Below, in pieces: positions 18,082 through 26,962 of a stretch of 64,000 bases of DNA; the stretch's first letter is position 1, and every line of letters begins with the position of its first letter. The position numbers and the translations under genes are program-made. Source of the stretch: Paenibacillus pabuli NBRC 13638 (GTDB lineage: Bacteria; Bacillota; Bacilli; Paenibacillales; Paenibacillaceae); contig NZ_BCNM01000027.1 of the NCBI RefSeq assembly GCF_001514495.1, positions 1 through 64,000 on the forward strand, in the 5' to 3' direction. The notes below the pieces were generated by a model. The model saw nothing but the letters and a program-made list of their open reading frames with translations. It was not told where the DNA came from and did not search any database.

Positions 18082-20544
18082 ATGAGTTTATCAGAACAAT
18101 TTATGCCGGCCTTTCTCGAAGAGGTCGTGGGTGACCGTTTCGGTCGCTACTCCAAATACATTATTCAGGACCGGGCCATACCCGATGTTCGGGATGGTTT
18201 GAAGCCAGTGCAGCGGCGTATTCTATACGCCATGTACGATTCGGGTAATACTCCGGAGAAACCGTATCGGAAATCAGCCAAAACGGTTGGGGATGTTATG
18301 GGTAACTATCATCCTCACGGGGATTCCTCCATCTATGATGGTATGGTGCGGATGGCACAGCCATGGAAAATGGGTCATATGCTCGTGGACGGTCATGGTA
18401 ACTGGGGATCACAGGATGATGATCCGGCTGCGGCGATGCGTTATACAGAGGCACGGTTGTCGCCCATCGCGATGGAGATGCTTCGCGATATCGAGAAACG
18501 GACCGTTTTGTTTAAAGATAACTTTGATAATACGGCCAAAGAACCAGTTGTATTGCCATCCCGTTATCCCAATCTGCTCGTTAACGGTGTGAGCGGAATA
18601 TCCTCCGGATTTGCAACGGAGATTCCTCCTCACAATTTGCGTGAAACCATAGATGCCTGTATCGCTGTAATGGAGAAGCCATCCATCGAGCTGGACGAGA
18701 TCATGATGTTCATGAAGGGCCCCGATTTTCCAACAGGTGGGTTAATTATGGGCGGCGATGGAATTCTGGATGCCTATCGAACAGGCAAAGGACGGATCTA
18801 TATCCGGTCCAAAACCGATATCGAGAATATGCGCGGCGGCAAACAGCAGATCGTTATTACGGAAATCCCTTATCAGGTCGTGAAATCCCGTCTGGTTACG
18901 GCGATGGAAAACATTCGGCTTGAGAAAAAGGTGGAAGGGATTGCCGAAGTCCGGGATGAAAGTGGGCGTGAAGGCCTGCGGATCGTGGTTGAGCTGAAAA
19001 AAGAAGCGGATGCTCAAGGCATTTTGGCATATTTGCTGAAGAAAACCGACCTGCAGGTCACTTACAACTTCAACATGGTTGCAATTGTGAATAAAGCTCC
19101 TCAGCAATTAGGATTGAAATCAATCCTCGAGGCTTATATTGCCCATCAGCGTGAAGTTGTAACTTTCCGTACCCGCTTTGAGCTGGAGAAGGCGGAGGAC
19201 CGTGCGCATGTATTGGAAGGCCTGGTAAAGGCCCTTAACATCCTCGACGAGGTCATCGCGGCCATCAAAGCGTCGAAAAACCGTCAGGATGCTCAAAATA
19301 ACCTGATGTGGATGTTCGGATTCTCGGAACGTCAGGCAGATTCCATTCTGACTTTGCAATTATACCGGTTGACCAATCTGGAGATTAATTCTCTGGAGAA
19401 GGAACTCGGCGAACTGATGAAAAAGATTACACAATTACGCGCCATCCTGGATAGCGATCGCAAGCTGATCGGGGTTATCCGCAAAGAATTGATGGAGATA
19501 CGTGAGAAATATGGAATAGACCGCCGCTCAGCCATTCAGGGCGAAGTGGAAGAACTCAAGGTCAATCTGGAAGTGCTGGTCAACGCGGAAGATGTATTTG
19601 TTACCTTGTCCAAAGAAGGATACATTAAACGTACTGGGATGCAGTCATTTACAAGATCTGGCGGGGAGCGTAATGCAAGTGGCGTGAAGGATGGCGATTA
19701 TATTGCCCAGGTCCTTGAAGTGAACACGCTGGAGAATCTGCTGGTATTTACGAAGAAAGGGCAGTATTTCCTGTTGCCCGTCCACCAGGTACCGGAATTC
19801 AAGTGGAAAGATCCGGGAACAGCGATCGTTAACGTCATTCCTCTGGCGAAGGATGATCGCATCTCAAGTGTACTTGCCGTTAAATCTTTTGAAGAACCGG
19901 ATCACAGTCTGGTTTTCGTCACCCGAAAAGGACAGGTTAAACGTACCGAGCTGAAAGAATACGTCACCAAGCGTTCCGGTGCAGTGGCAGCCTGCAAAGT
20001 GGGCAAGGATGATGAGGTATTATCCGTTCATTTAAGCACAGGAGGCAAGGATATCCTGTTGATCACCAAAGAAGCTATGGCCATCCGATTCCGTGAGGAT
20101 GAGGTGAATCCGATGGGACGTGTGTCTGGAGGCGTACGTGGTATTCAGTTAAAAGAGACGGATGAAATTGTATCTGTTCTATGGGTGGAAGGCGATGAAG
20201 GCGAGGTTGCTGTATTGTCTGACCTGGGTTACGGCAAACGCTCGTTGTTGCTGGATTACGCTCTGCAAAGTCGTGGCGGCAAGGGGCTGGCAACCTTTGA
20301 ATTCAAGGAAGGCAAACGGGTGAAACCGAACGGCAGCCGCATTGCTGGCGCATTTTATTGTCGGGAACAACGGAATGTAATGGTGATGACCAAAGAAGGA
20401 CAATCACATCAGATCTCTTCCGAAGGCGTGCCTATTACGGAACGGAAGCATATCGGTAAATTGCTCGTTCATGTAGACAAACAGGATGAAATCGTGGAAC
20501 TGCTAACGGATTTTAACGAGAATGAGACAGGTTCATCTTCTTAA
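18082..20544 (+). CDS. parC: DNA topoisomerase IV subunit A
   Basis: The DNA-cleaving subunit (820 residues from ATG 18082; the frame has an upstream GTG at 18073) contains a winged-helix domain with HPHGDSSIYDG, the quinolone-determining region, with Ser82 and Asp86 at the usual resistance positions. The catalytic Tyr is near 121 in RYTEARL. A coiled coil and a C-terminal beta-pinwheel with repeated VxRKGxxKRT-like blades follow. It starts 12 bases after parE. Confidence 0.96.
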   Translation: MSLSEQFMPAFLEEVVGDRFGRYSKYIIQDRAIPDVRDGLKPVQRRILYAMYDSGNTPEKPYRKSAKTVGDVMGNYHPHGDSSIYDGMVRMAQPWKMGHMLVDGHGNWGSQDDDPAAAMRYTEARLSPIAMEMLRDIEKRTVLFKDNFDNTAKEPVVLPSRYPNLLVNGVSGISSGFATEIPPHNLRETIDACIAVMEKPSIELDEIMMFMKGPDFPTGGLIMGGDGILDAYRTGKGRIYIRSKTDIENMRGGKQQIVITEIPYQVVKSRLVTAMENIRLEKKVEGIAEVRDESGREGLRIVVELKKEADAQGILAYLLKKTDLQVTYNFNMVAIVNKAPQQLGLKSILEAYIAHQREVVTFRTRFELEKAEDRAHVLEGLVKALNILDEVIAAIKASKNRQDAQNNLMWMFGFSERQADSILTLQLYRLTNLEINSLEKELGELMKKITQLRAILDSDRKLIGVIRKELMEIREKYGIDRRSAIQGEVEELKVNLEVLVNAEDVFVTLSKEGYIKRTGMQSFTRSGGERNASGVKDGDYIAQVLEVNTLENLLVFTKKGQYFLLPVHQVPEFKWKDPGTAIVNVIPLAKDDRISSVLAVKSFEEPDHSLVFVTRKGQVKRTELKEYVTKRSGAVAACKVGKDDEVLSVHLSTGGKDILLITKEAMAIRFREDEVNPMGRVSGGVRGIQLKETDEIVSVLWVEGDEGEVAVLSDLGYGKRSLLLDYALQSRGGKGLATFEFKEGKRVKPNGSRIAGAFYCREQRNVMVMTKEGQSHQISSEGVPITERKHIGKLLVHVDKQDEIVELLTDFNENETGSSS

Positions 20545-20558
20545 GAAACGTCAACATA

Positions 20559-20607
20559 AGGCTTTTCGCAGTACAGGCTGATCCTGTCGTGCGGAAAGTC
20601 TTTTTTT
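20559..20607 (+). terminator. Rho-independent terminator after parC
   Basis: GGCTTTTCGCA pairs with TGCGGAAAGTC around an inner ACAGG/CCTGT stem, followed by seven T. Confidence 0.9.
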
Positions 20608-20774
20608 GTTGTTCAAACGCGGATTAAAAGAGGCGCTCGATGCAAAGTTTAACAACCTTCGTCGATTACGGTCGATCGCTGGGAAATTGAAAAAAGGCAG
20701 CAGGAATGCGGCTTTGAAGGGCGAAAACTTAAGCAGGTGAAGTGATAACCGGTTGCAGAGAGGAGCGATGCAAG

Positions 20775-21212
20775 ATGTATAATTCCGAATTTGCCAAGTG
20801 CTGGTCGAGGTTGACCAAGGACTACAAGCTTCATATGGATCATGAGTTGGCCCCCTCGTTAACGGAGGCTCAGTTGGCTGTACTGGAGGTTCTTGAGGAC
20901 CATGAGAAGATGAAACCATCCGACCTGATTCCTTTCTTGGCCACAACTCCCGCAGCAGTAACGATGCTGTTGGATCGCATGGAGAAAAACGGTCTGATTC
21001 GCAGGGATCGGGATGATCAGGATCGGCGCATTGTATGGGTATCGCTGTCCGACAAGGGAAGAATGGAGACCGAACGGGGGATCACCATCCGGAATGAATT
21101 TATGAATTCGGTTCTCAGCAACATTTCAATGCATAACCAACAGCTGCTGGTCTATTTGCTGGGCAAAATGACAACACCAAAAACCAAAGAGCCTGCTTTA
21201 TCAACATCTTAA
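20775..21212 (+). CDS. MarR-family transcriptional regulator
   Basis: The 145-residue protein has the MarR winged helix: KPSDLIPFLATTPAAVTMLLDRM as recognition region and a wing RDRDDQDRRIVWVSL. It should bind DNA as a homodimer and release on a ligand. I choose ATG 20775, preceded by GAGAGGAGCG, over a GTG at 20742. It is monocistronic between two terminators, so its target is not evident; the neighbouring MarR/MFS unit is a candidate. Confidence 0.88.
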   Translation: MYNSEFAKCWSRLTKDYKLHMDHELAPSLTEAQLAVLEVLEDHEKMKPSDLIPFLATTPAAVTMLLDRMEKNGLIRRDRDDQDRRIVWVSLSDKGRMETERGITIRNEFMNSVLSNISMHNQQLLVYLLGKMTTPKTKEPALSTS

Positions 21213-21227
21213 CTACGTTGAACTCAT

Positions 21228-21282
21228 AATAACCATGGAATTCTTGCTGAATCATGCAGGAGGACTATGGTTATTTTATTTG
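21228..21282 (+). terminator. Terminator after first MarR gene
   Basis: AATAACCAT and ATGGTTATT arms, an inner CTTGC/GCAGG pair, then TTTATTT. Confidence 0.7.
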
Positions 21283-21350
21283 TATATAGTTAAACGTTTT
21301 GCCTCCTTTGAGTCACTAAGAATAAATTCTAAAAATTTATATGTAAAGAG

Positions 21351-21378
21351 TTGACTATGTAATTATTTTTGTTATAAT
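21351..21378 (+). promoter_or_regulatory. Sigma-A promoter of MarR-MFS operon
   Basis: TTGACT (21351-21356), a 16-base spacer and TATAAT (21373-21378). Transcription should begin near 21385. Confidence 0.85.
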
Positions 21379-21395
21379 AAATAATTGTTCCCCTG

Positions 21396-21415
21396 ATATT
21401 TCGTGTACGAAATAT
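21396..21415 (+). promoter_or_regulatory. Perfect palindromic operator of MarR-MFS operon
   Basis: ATATTTCG, TGTA, CGAAATAT: eight-base perfect arms around a four-base centre, about 10-30 bases after the predicted transcription start. The position suits steric autorepression by the MarR protein encoded next. Confidence 0.75.
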
Positions 21416-21444
21416 TATATTCCATAAGTAAAAAGGGTGAATTA

Positions 21445-21891
21445 ATGTCTGACACATACGAAGTATTCTACATTATCAATTCGTTTCGGCAGGTAAATCA
21501 AATGCTCTTCCGGGCGTTCTGGAATGAAAACAGGGAAATTGAGCTCACTTCGATTCAATTCATGGTGTTATCCATTTTGAAGGAGCGCCCCTCAATCGGG
21601 ATCAACGAAGTGGCTGAGCTCTGTCATATGGGCAGCAGTTCCATGAGCGCTGTGGTGGAGCGTCTGGTCAAAGGTGAGTACATAGTTCGTACGCGTTCCG
21701 ACTCTGATCGCCGATCCGTAAAGCTTCAGATTACGGACAAAGGGGAACAGGCTCAGCAGGAAACACACCACTTGTGGATGAAACGAGTTTCACCCATTCT
21801 GGATATCCCGAAGGAAGACCTTGAGCACCTGCTAAGAATTCATAATCAGATGATTGAAAAGTTAGAAGGAAGAGAGATGAACAACCAATGA
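21445..21891 (+). CDS. MarR-family regulator of adjacent MFS exporter
   Basis: The 148-residue protein has a MarR winged helix (INEVAELCHMGSSSMSAVVE, wing TRSDSDRRSVKL). ATG 21445 follows AAGGGTGA; a GTG at 21403 lies inside the operator and has no ribosome site. The stop overlaps the MFS start by four bases, and a palindrome covers the early transcribed region, so this is probably an autoregulated drug-sensing repressor of the exporter. Confidence 0.9.
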   Translation: MSDTYEVFYIINSFRQVNQMLFRAFWNENREIELTSIQFMVLSILKERPSIGINEVAELCHMGSSSMSAVVERLVKGEYIVRTRSDSDRRSVKLQITDKGEQAQQETHHLWMKRVSPILDIPKEDLEHLLRIHNQMIEKLEGREMNNQ

Positions 21892-23399
21892 GTACTACTG
21901 CAGCAGCAGCGCCATCCTCAGCGATGGACAATATTAAGAAAGGCCCGATTGTGGCCGCACTGTTAATCGGTGCATTTGTTGCCTTCCTGAATCAAACGTT
22001 GATGAACGTAGCTCTTCCGAAAATTATGGAAGACCTCAACATCGGAGCGAATAAAGCTCAGTGGCTGACTACCGGTTATATGCTTGTCAATGGTGTGTTG
22101 ATTCCGGTTACGGCTTATCTGATCGCCAAATTCTCCACTCGTCAAATTTTTATTACAGCCATGTCCCTCTTTACAATAGGGACGCTGGTCTGTGGACTTA
22201 GTCCGACCTTTGGTATCCTGATGGTAGGTCGTGTTATTCAAGCGGCAGGCGCAGGTATCCTGATGCCTCTGATGACTGTTGTGTTCTTGACGATCTTCCC
22301 AATTGAGAAGCGTGGTCAGGCCATGGGTACGATGGGGATTGCGATGATTCTGGCTCCAGCCATTGGACCGACACTTTCAGGTTATGTGGTTGAGCATTAT
22401 TCATGGAGACTGTTGTTCTATATCATTTTGCCATTCTCGGTTATTGCAACTGCAATTGGTATTGCCTTTGTCAAAAATGTAACACGTCAATCCAAACCTA
22501 AACTGGACTATCCAGGTGTTATTCTATCCACACTCGGTTTTGGTAGCTTATTGTACGGCTTCAGTGATGCGGGTACAGACGGATGGGGCAGTGCAATTGT
22601 AATTGCTTGTCTGGTCGTAGGGGCCATATCCCTGATTTTGTTCGTAATTAGACAGATGACAACCGATCATCCGCTTTTAGAGTTCCGTATTTTCAAATAC
22701 AACATGTATACATTAACAACGATCATTAACATGCTCGTTACGATGGCGATGTTCGCCGGTATGATTTTGCTTCCGATTTTCCTGCAAAATATTCGTGGAT
22801 TCTCACCAATCGAATCGGGTTTGCTGATGATGCCGGGTGCCATTCTGATGGGGATTATGTCCCCAATCACTGGTCGCATCTTTGATAAAGTTGGAGCGCG
22901 CTGGTTGTCCGTTGCCGGTCTTGCGATTACGGCCATCACCACTTGGGGGCTTAGCCGCCTGTCGATCGACACGACTTATGGCTACATGATGTTTATCTAC
23001 ACAGCCCGTATGTTCGGTATGTCGATGTTGATGATGCCTATTCAAACGGCGGGTCTGAATCAGCTGCCACAGCGTCTGAATGCGCATGGTACTGCAATGT
23101 CCAACACACTGCGTACCGTTGCGGGTGCGATTGGTACAGCGATTCTGGTTACAATTATGAGCAGTAAGCTGAAATCCCATTTGGCTGATACACTGGCTAC
23201 AGGCCAAATTGCTGCAGATGATAAGGCTGCAATGATGCGTGCTACCGCAGATGCAACCATCTACGGTGTAAACTATGCATTTATCGTAGCGACTGCGATG
23301 ACTATTGTTGCTTTACTGCTGGCGTTCTTTATCCGTAAAACCAAACCGGCTACTGAACCTGTCACAACGGAGCAACAAAAAGTGAATGCAACAGCTTAA
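21888..23399 (+). CDS. MFS drug exporter, 14-helix DHA2 (EmrB/QacA) type
   Basis: The protein (503 residues) has about 14 hydrophobic segments, an early LNQTLMNVALPKIMEDL motif typical of DHA2 proton antiporters, GRVIQAAGAGILMPL (motif B-like), and the antiporter motif C-like ILAPAIGPTLSGYV. It should export lipophilic or cationic compounds in exchange for protons. Translation is coupled to the upstream MarR repressor. Confidence 0.93.
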   Translation: MSTTAAAAPSSAMDNIKKGPIVAALLIGAFVAFLNQTLMNVALPKIMEDLNIGANKAQWLTTGYMLVNGVLIPVTAYLIAKFSTRQIFITAMSLFTIGTLVCGLSPTFGILMVGRVIQAAGAGILMPLMTVVFLTIFPIEKRGQAMGTMGIAMILAPAIGPTLSGYVVEHYSWRLLFYIILPFSVIATAIGIAFVKNVTRQSKPKLDYPGVILSTLGFGSLLYGFSDAGTDGWGSAIVIACLVVGAISLILFVIRQMTTDHPLLEFRIFKYNMYTLTTIINMLVTMAMFAGMILLPIFLQNIRGFSPIESGLLMMPGAILMGIMSPITGRIFDKVGARWLSVAGLAITAITTWGLSRLSIDTTYGYMMFIYTARMFGMSMLMMPIQTAGLNQLPQRLNAHGTAMSNTLRTVAGAIGTAILVTIMSSKLKSHLADTLATGQIAADDKAAMMRATADATIYGVNYAFIVATAMTIVALLLAFFIRKTKPATEPVTTEQQKVNATA

Positions 23400-23448
23400 A
23401 TTAACCTAGATTACAGTTATTATTCATCCAATAAAGGCTTTATATATA

Positions 23449-23493
23449 CAAAAGAGAGTTCAGGCAGATTACACTGCTTGGACTCTCTTTTGT
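23449..23493. terminator. Bidirectional terminator between MFS and ATL genes
   Basis: CAAAAGAGAGTTCAGGCAG and CTGCTTGGACTCTCTTTTG form a long near-perfect stem with A/T flanks on both sides. It serves the converging exporter and alkyltransferase-like genes. Confidence 0.88.
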
Positions 23494-23513
23494 TGTAATG
23501 CCTCTTTTGGGCT

Positions 23514-23858
23514 TTATCTTTCATCGGATAATGGATCAAGGAGGAAGGCAGGACCAGGATCATGGCCGAAGAGTCTGAGGTCGATGCTGCCATCCATCTG
23601 AAATTCAACACCTTCGCTAATAAGCTCCGTCTCTTGCATCAACCGAGAGTGTTCGTCGGGAATGGAGATCTGGCCTTTGGCATTGACGACACGGTGCCAG
23701 GGAAGCCGTTCCTTGCGGCTCATCGAGTGAAGGATGCGTACAACCTGTCTGGCGGCCCGTGGACTTCCGGCGTGCGCAGCAATCTGACCGTAGGTCATGA
23801 CTTTGCCTTCCGGGATCGCTGCAATGATTGCCACAACTTGTTTGGTAAAAGGTGTCAT
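23514..23858 (-). CDS. Alkyltransferase-like protein (ATL), inactive MGMT homologue
   Basis: This 114-residue protein matches the DNA-binding domain of O6-alkylguanine-DNA alkyltransferases, with YGQIAAHAGSPRAARQVV (helix-turn-helix and arginine finger). The active-site PCHRV is PWHRVV: Trp replaces the methyl-accepting Cys. Such ATL proteins bind and flip alkylated guanine and pass the lesion to nucleotide excision repair. ATG 23858 follows AGGGG; a GTG at 23903 in frame lacks a site. Confidence 0.9.
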   Translation of the reverse strand: MTPFTKQVVAIIAAIPEGKVMTYGQIAAHAGSPRAARQVVRILHSMSRKERLPWHRVVNAKGQISIPDEHSRLMQETELISEGVEFQMDGSIDLRLFGHDPGPAFLLDPLSDER

Positions 23859-24019
23859 CCGTATTTGCCCCTTTTTTTCACCGTCTGAATGTGCATCCAG
23901 CACTTAAACGGTCTATGAATGTTACTATTCAGTTTAACATAGCAGCTGCTTTAACAACTTGATTTTTATCTATGTTATATGGGGAACTGCACTTTATGTG
24001 TATTTTATTGTATAGTAAA

Positions 24020-24130
24020 GGATGAGAGCGTAAAAACACGGTCCGGTTGGTAGTCCGGGCGTATTCTTTCTTGATCATAGAGAAGGATATATCAGTGACC
24101 TTCCCCCTCGGGATGTCCTTCGTTCTCGTA
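24020..24130 (+). ncRNA. yjdF-motif riboswitch-type leader
   Basis: Just before a yjdF homologue is a compact multi-stem element: closing stem GAGAGCG (24024-24030) with CGTTCTC (24121-24127), a CCGG/CCGG hairpin, a TTCTTTC/GAGAAGGA hairpin and an AAGGAT/TGTCCTT pairing. A TATAGT at 24011 could be the -10 for a transcript starting about 24023. The yjdF RNA motif is known to bind azaaromatic compounds and to control yjdF translation. The assignment rests on gene context and stems I can see, not on a covariance search. Confidence 0.7.
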
Positions 24131-24152
24131 ACATTCAGAGGGGAGTAATATC

Positions 24153-24560
24153 ATGAAATTAACCGTTTATTTTGATGGACAGTTCTGGCTGGGGGTTTTG
24201 GAAGATGAACGATGTACCCGGGTATGCCGTTATGTCTTTGGCAAAGAGCCGAAAGATGAGGAAGTACTAGAGTTTATTCGTGACCGTGCATTACCTCTAT
24301 TGGAAAATGTTAATCCTGTGGCCGATAATACCACGAATGAACAGCAAAGAAGAATTAACCCTAAGCGTATGATTCGACTTGCTGCCAAACAGATGAAGGG
24401 CAGGGGTGCAGGAACCAAAGCCGAGGAAGTCATGCGATTGGAACTGGAACTCCGGAAAAAGGAACGTAAAACTAGAACAAAAGAAGTTCGTGAACGTGAA
24501 GCCGAACTTCAGCGCGAACTGCGTGTGGCCAAAGCCAAACGCAAGCATCGTGGAAAATGA
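24153..24560 (+). CDS. yjdF: YjdF-family (DUF2992) protein
   Basis: The 135-residue protein has the family start MKLTVYFDGQFWLGV, a central acidic segment and a highly charged Arg/Lys/Glu-rich helical C-terminus. Its function is not established; homologues sit behind the azaaromatic-sensing yjdF riboswitch, and so does this one. The ribosome site GAGGGGAG precedes ATG 24153. Confidence 0.9.
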   Translation: MKLTVYFDGQFWLGVLEDERCTRVCRYVFGKEPKDEEVLEFIRDRALPLLENVNPVADNTTNEQQRRINPKRMIRLAAKQMKGRGAGTKAEEVMRLELELRKKERKTRTKEVREREAELQRELRVAKAKRKHRGK

Positions 24561-24584
24561 TTCATTTAAACGAATTCTTATAAC

Positions 24585-24626
24585 AAAAAAAGTGCCAACC
24601 GATGTTAATCCTGGTTGGCACTTTTT
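24585..24626. terminator. Terminator between yjdF and pseudouridine synthase gene
   Basis: AAAAAGTGCCAACC and GGTTGGCACTTTTT: a 14-base perfect stem with T/A tails both ways, so it can end both converging transcripts. Confidence 0.93.
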
Positions 24627-24654
24627 ATCGAGCTAACGAATTCGAACTTTCAGG

Positions 24655-25377
24655 TTATCGAAATGCCTGTTCGTATATATCCACTGGCCACTCGGCCCAT
24701 GGAAATTCGCGTGGAGGCAGCGATCTCAGCGTAACCTCTTCCTTGGTTACCGGGTGAGGAAAAGCAGCGATCACAGACCAGAGGGCAATCTGTTGTCCCG
24801 GCTTATTCACACCTGTCCCGTATTTCTGGTCTCCGAACAGCGGGCAGCCGATTTCTTTCATTTGGACCCGAATCTGATGAGATCTTCCTGTATGCAGCTC
24901 GATGTGAACCAGACTGTAACGGTCGGTTTCGCCGATGACCCGATAATCCAACACAGCGTCTTTACCACCAGCTGTACCTTTTGGAACAACGGTCACGGTA
25001 TTGGTACGCGCATCTTTCAGCAGCGTATGTTTTAACGTTCCTTGTTGTGCTGGCAGTTTGCCGTGGACAACAGCTGCATATATTTTGCGGAAATGACGTC
25101 CCCGAACCGTCTCGGATAATCTGGATGCAGCCTTTGATGTTTTGGCAAAAATCATCGCACCACCAACGGGGCGGTCAAGACGATGTACTAATCCGAGATA
25201 AACGTTGCCAGGTTTGTTATACCGCTCTTTCAAATCCTGTTTCAGCAGTGTAAGCAAATCTGGATCCCCTGATGCATCTTCCTGGGTAGGTACATTGACC
25301 GGTTTCGTGATGCCCAACAGGTGATTGTCCTCAAACAGAATTGGAATATCACCGGTTCCTTGCAAATGCTCAGACAT
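24655..25377 (-). CDS. RluA-family RNA pseudouridine synthase
   Basis: It isomerises uridine to pseudouridine in rRNA or tRNA. HRLDRPVGG carries the catalytic Asp; RSHQIRVQ and GDQKYG are further family motifs. There is no S4 domain in the 240 residues. The start ATG 25377 follows GGGAG and lies two bases after the stop of the upstream methyltransferase gene, so the two form an operon. The exact target uridine cannot be predicted. Confidence 0.92.
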   Translation of the reverse strand: MSEHLQGTGDIPILFEDNHLLGITKPVNVPTQEDASGDPDLLTLLKQDLKERYNKPGNVYLGLVHRLDRPVGGAMIFAKTSKAASRLSETVRGRHFRKIYAAVVHGKLPAQQGTLKHTLLKDARTNTVTVVPKGTAGGKDAVLDYRVIGETDRYSLVHIELHTGRSHQIRVQMKEIGCPLFGDQKYGTGVNKPGQQIALWSVIAAFPHPVTKEEVTLRSLPPREFPWAEWPVDIYEQAFR

Positions 25378-25379
25378 AA

Positions 25380-26243
25380 TTAGGACTCCCAGCGGCCCAA
25401 GATGCCGCATGGCAGATCCAGACCACTACGGGTAATGGGAAGACCAATTTCACCAGCTGTAATTTGACCGCCGTATTGGGCAGACATCGTCATGGTCAGC
25501 ATGTTGCGCAGAACGGTAGAAGAAATACCCGTTGTATAGGAATTGACCAGCATGAATAATGGGTTATCCGACAAAATTTCCATACACGATTTCAGGAAAG
25601 GGTAGAGGTTCTCTTCCAGCTTCCATGTCTCTCCATTAGGTCCCCGGCCATAGGAAGGAGGGTCCATAATAATCGCGTCATACCGATTGCCGCGACGTTG
25701 TTCGCGCTGTACGAATTTGAATACATCATCTGTAATGAAACGAACAGGGCGATCCGCAAGTCCAGATAACTGAACATTTTCTTTGGCCCATTGTACCATG
25801 CCTTTAGCCGCATCCACGTGGACAACGGAAGCTCCGGCATAAGCAGCAGCAACGGTTGCGCCGCCTGTATACGCAAACAGGTTCAGTACAGAGATGGGAC
25901 GGCCTGCTCCGGCAATTTTATCCATCATCCAGCTCCAGTTGGCCGCTTGTTCAGGGAACAGACCGGTATGCTTGAAGCTGGTTGGTTTAATATGAAATTT
26001 CAGGTTTTCGTATCCAATGGTCCAGCGTTCCGGAATCGGTTTTTTCATATCCCAGCTGCCGCCGCCCGAAGAACTGCGGTGATAATGGCCGTGCACCTGG
26101 CGCCATTCATTGGTTTCCTTTTCAAGGGGCCAAATAATCTGTGGGTCGGGTCTGCGCAAAATGACATCGCCCCAACGTTCCAGCTTTTCGCCGCCTCCTG
26201 TATCAATTACTTCATAGTCCTTCCAGTTCTTTGCTACGTACAT
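25380..26243 (-). CDS. Class I SAM methyltransferase (RlmI/RlmK-like)
   Basis: The 287-residue protein has a SAM-binding VLNLFAYTGGATVAAA (motif I), an acidic VVHVDAAKGMVQWAKEN and the catalytic-type MDPPSYGRG, preceded by FKHTGLFPEQAANW, typical of the RlmI/YccW family. It probably methylates rRNA, which fits its operon with a pseudouridine synthase. It lacks the N-terminal PUA domain of E. coli RlmI. The target base is unknown. Confidence 0.88.
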   Translation of the reverse strand: MYVAKNWKDYEVIDTGGGEKLERWGDVILRRPDPQIIWPLEKETNEWRQVHGHYHRSSSGGGSWDMKKPIPERWTIGYENLKFHIKPTSFKHTGLFPEQAANWSWMMDKIAGAGRPISVLNLFAYTGGATVAAAYAGASVVHVDAAKGMVQWAKENVQLSGLADRPVRFITDDVFKFVQREQRRGNRYDAIIMDPPSYGRGPNGETWKLEENLYPFLKSCMEILSDNPLFMLVNSYTTGISSTVLRNMLTMTMSAQYGGQITAGEIGLPITRSGLDLPCGILGRWES

Positions 26244-26404
26244 AATGATTTATCCATCCTTCAAAAGTCATTTGGATACTATTGTACAACAAAAAAGGGC
26301 CTGTACGCCAGTTGTGGTGGGCGCCTGAAAGGGTGAAGTGCCTTTCAAGGTGTTGAATTTGCTTCATCCCCATATACTGAAATGGAATACAAGTGAAATT
26401 TAAT

Positions 26405-26434
26405 TTGACAATGATAATCATTATCACTTATGAT
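26405..26434 (+). promoter_or_regulatory. Fur box embedded in flavodoxin promoter
   Basis: TTGACA (26405-26410) and TATGAT (26429-26434) frame the 19-mer GACAATGATAATCATTATC (26407-26425), an 18/19 match to the Fur consensus. Bound Fur would occlude the promoter. Confidence 0.9.
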
Positions 26435-26504
26435 TTGGATAAATTCAAATGTTACTTCTTCAGGAACAGTATGACTTGATTCATAAAAAGTGAGGGAAAA
26501 ATAG

Positions 26505-26957
26505 ATGGCTAAATGGTTAGTGGCTTATGCAAGTTTGACGGGAAATACGGAAGAGATTGCGGAGTTGATTGTGGAAGGTATTACACAAGGTGGGCATGAA
26601 GTGGATCTCAAGTCCGTCACGGATTGTAATGCCTCGGATGTGCTTGATTATGACGGATTTCTCATTGGAGTATACACGTGGGGAGACGGAGAACTGCCGG
26701 ATGAATTTCTCGATTTTTACGAAGAGCTGGATGAGCTTGATCTGAGTGGCAAACGGGCTGCGGTGTTCGGAAGCGGGGATACTTCTTACGAGCAGTATTG
26801 CGGTGCTGTTGATCTCGCGGCTGCGAAGCTGGTGGAACGTGGGGCGGAGGTATTTCCAGAGATGCTGAAGATTGAATACAGCCCGATGGAGCAGGAGAAG
26901 GATACATGCCGTGATTTTGGCAAACGTTTCGCTGCTGCCGGATTACAGGTGTCCTAG
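26505..26957 (+). CDS. Flavodoxin
   Basis: The 150-residue FMN protein has the phosphate loop SLTGNTEEIA (residues 9-18), the TWGDGELPDEF loop and the GSGDTSYEQYCGAVD segment. It carries low-potential electrons and replaces ferredoxin in iron starvation, consistent with the Fur box in its promoter. The flavodoxin/ferredoxin reductase-like gene at 8935 is a possible partner. The next gene starts five bases after its stop. Confidence 0.95.
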   Translation: MAKWLVAYASLTGNTEEIAELIVEGITQGGHEVDLKSVTDCNASDVLDYDGFLIGVYTWGDGELPDEFLDFYEELDELDLSGKRAAVFGSGDTSYEQYCGAVDLAAAKLVERGAEVFPEMLKIEYSPMEQEKDTCRDFGKRFAAAGLQVS

Positions 26958-26962
26958 AACTC

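Noticed and set aside
18310..18340. Quinolone-resistance substitution in ParC (Asp where E. coli and S. aureus have Glu)
   Set aside because: Asp is the normal residue at this position in other Gram-positive ParC proteins, and the preceding Ser is intact. No resistance call is warranted.
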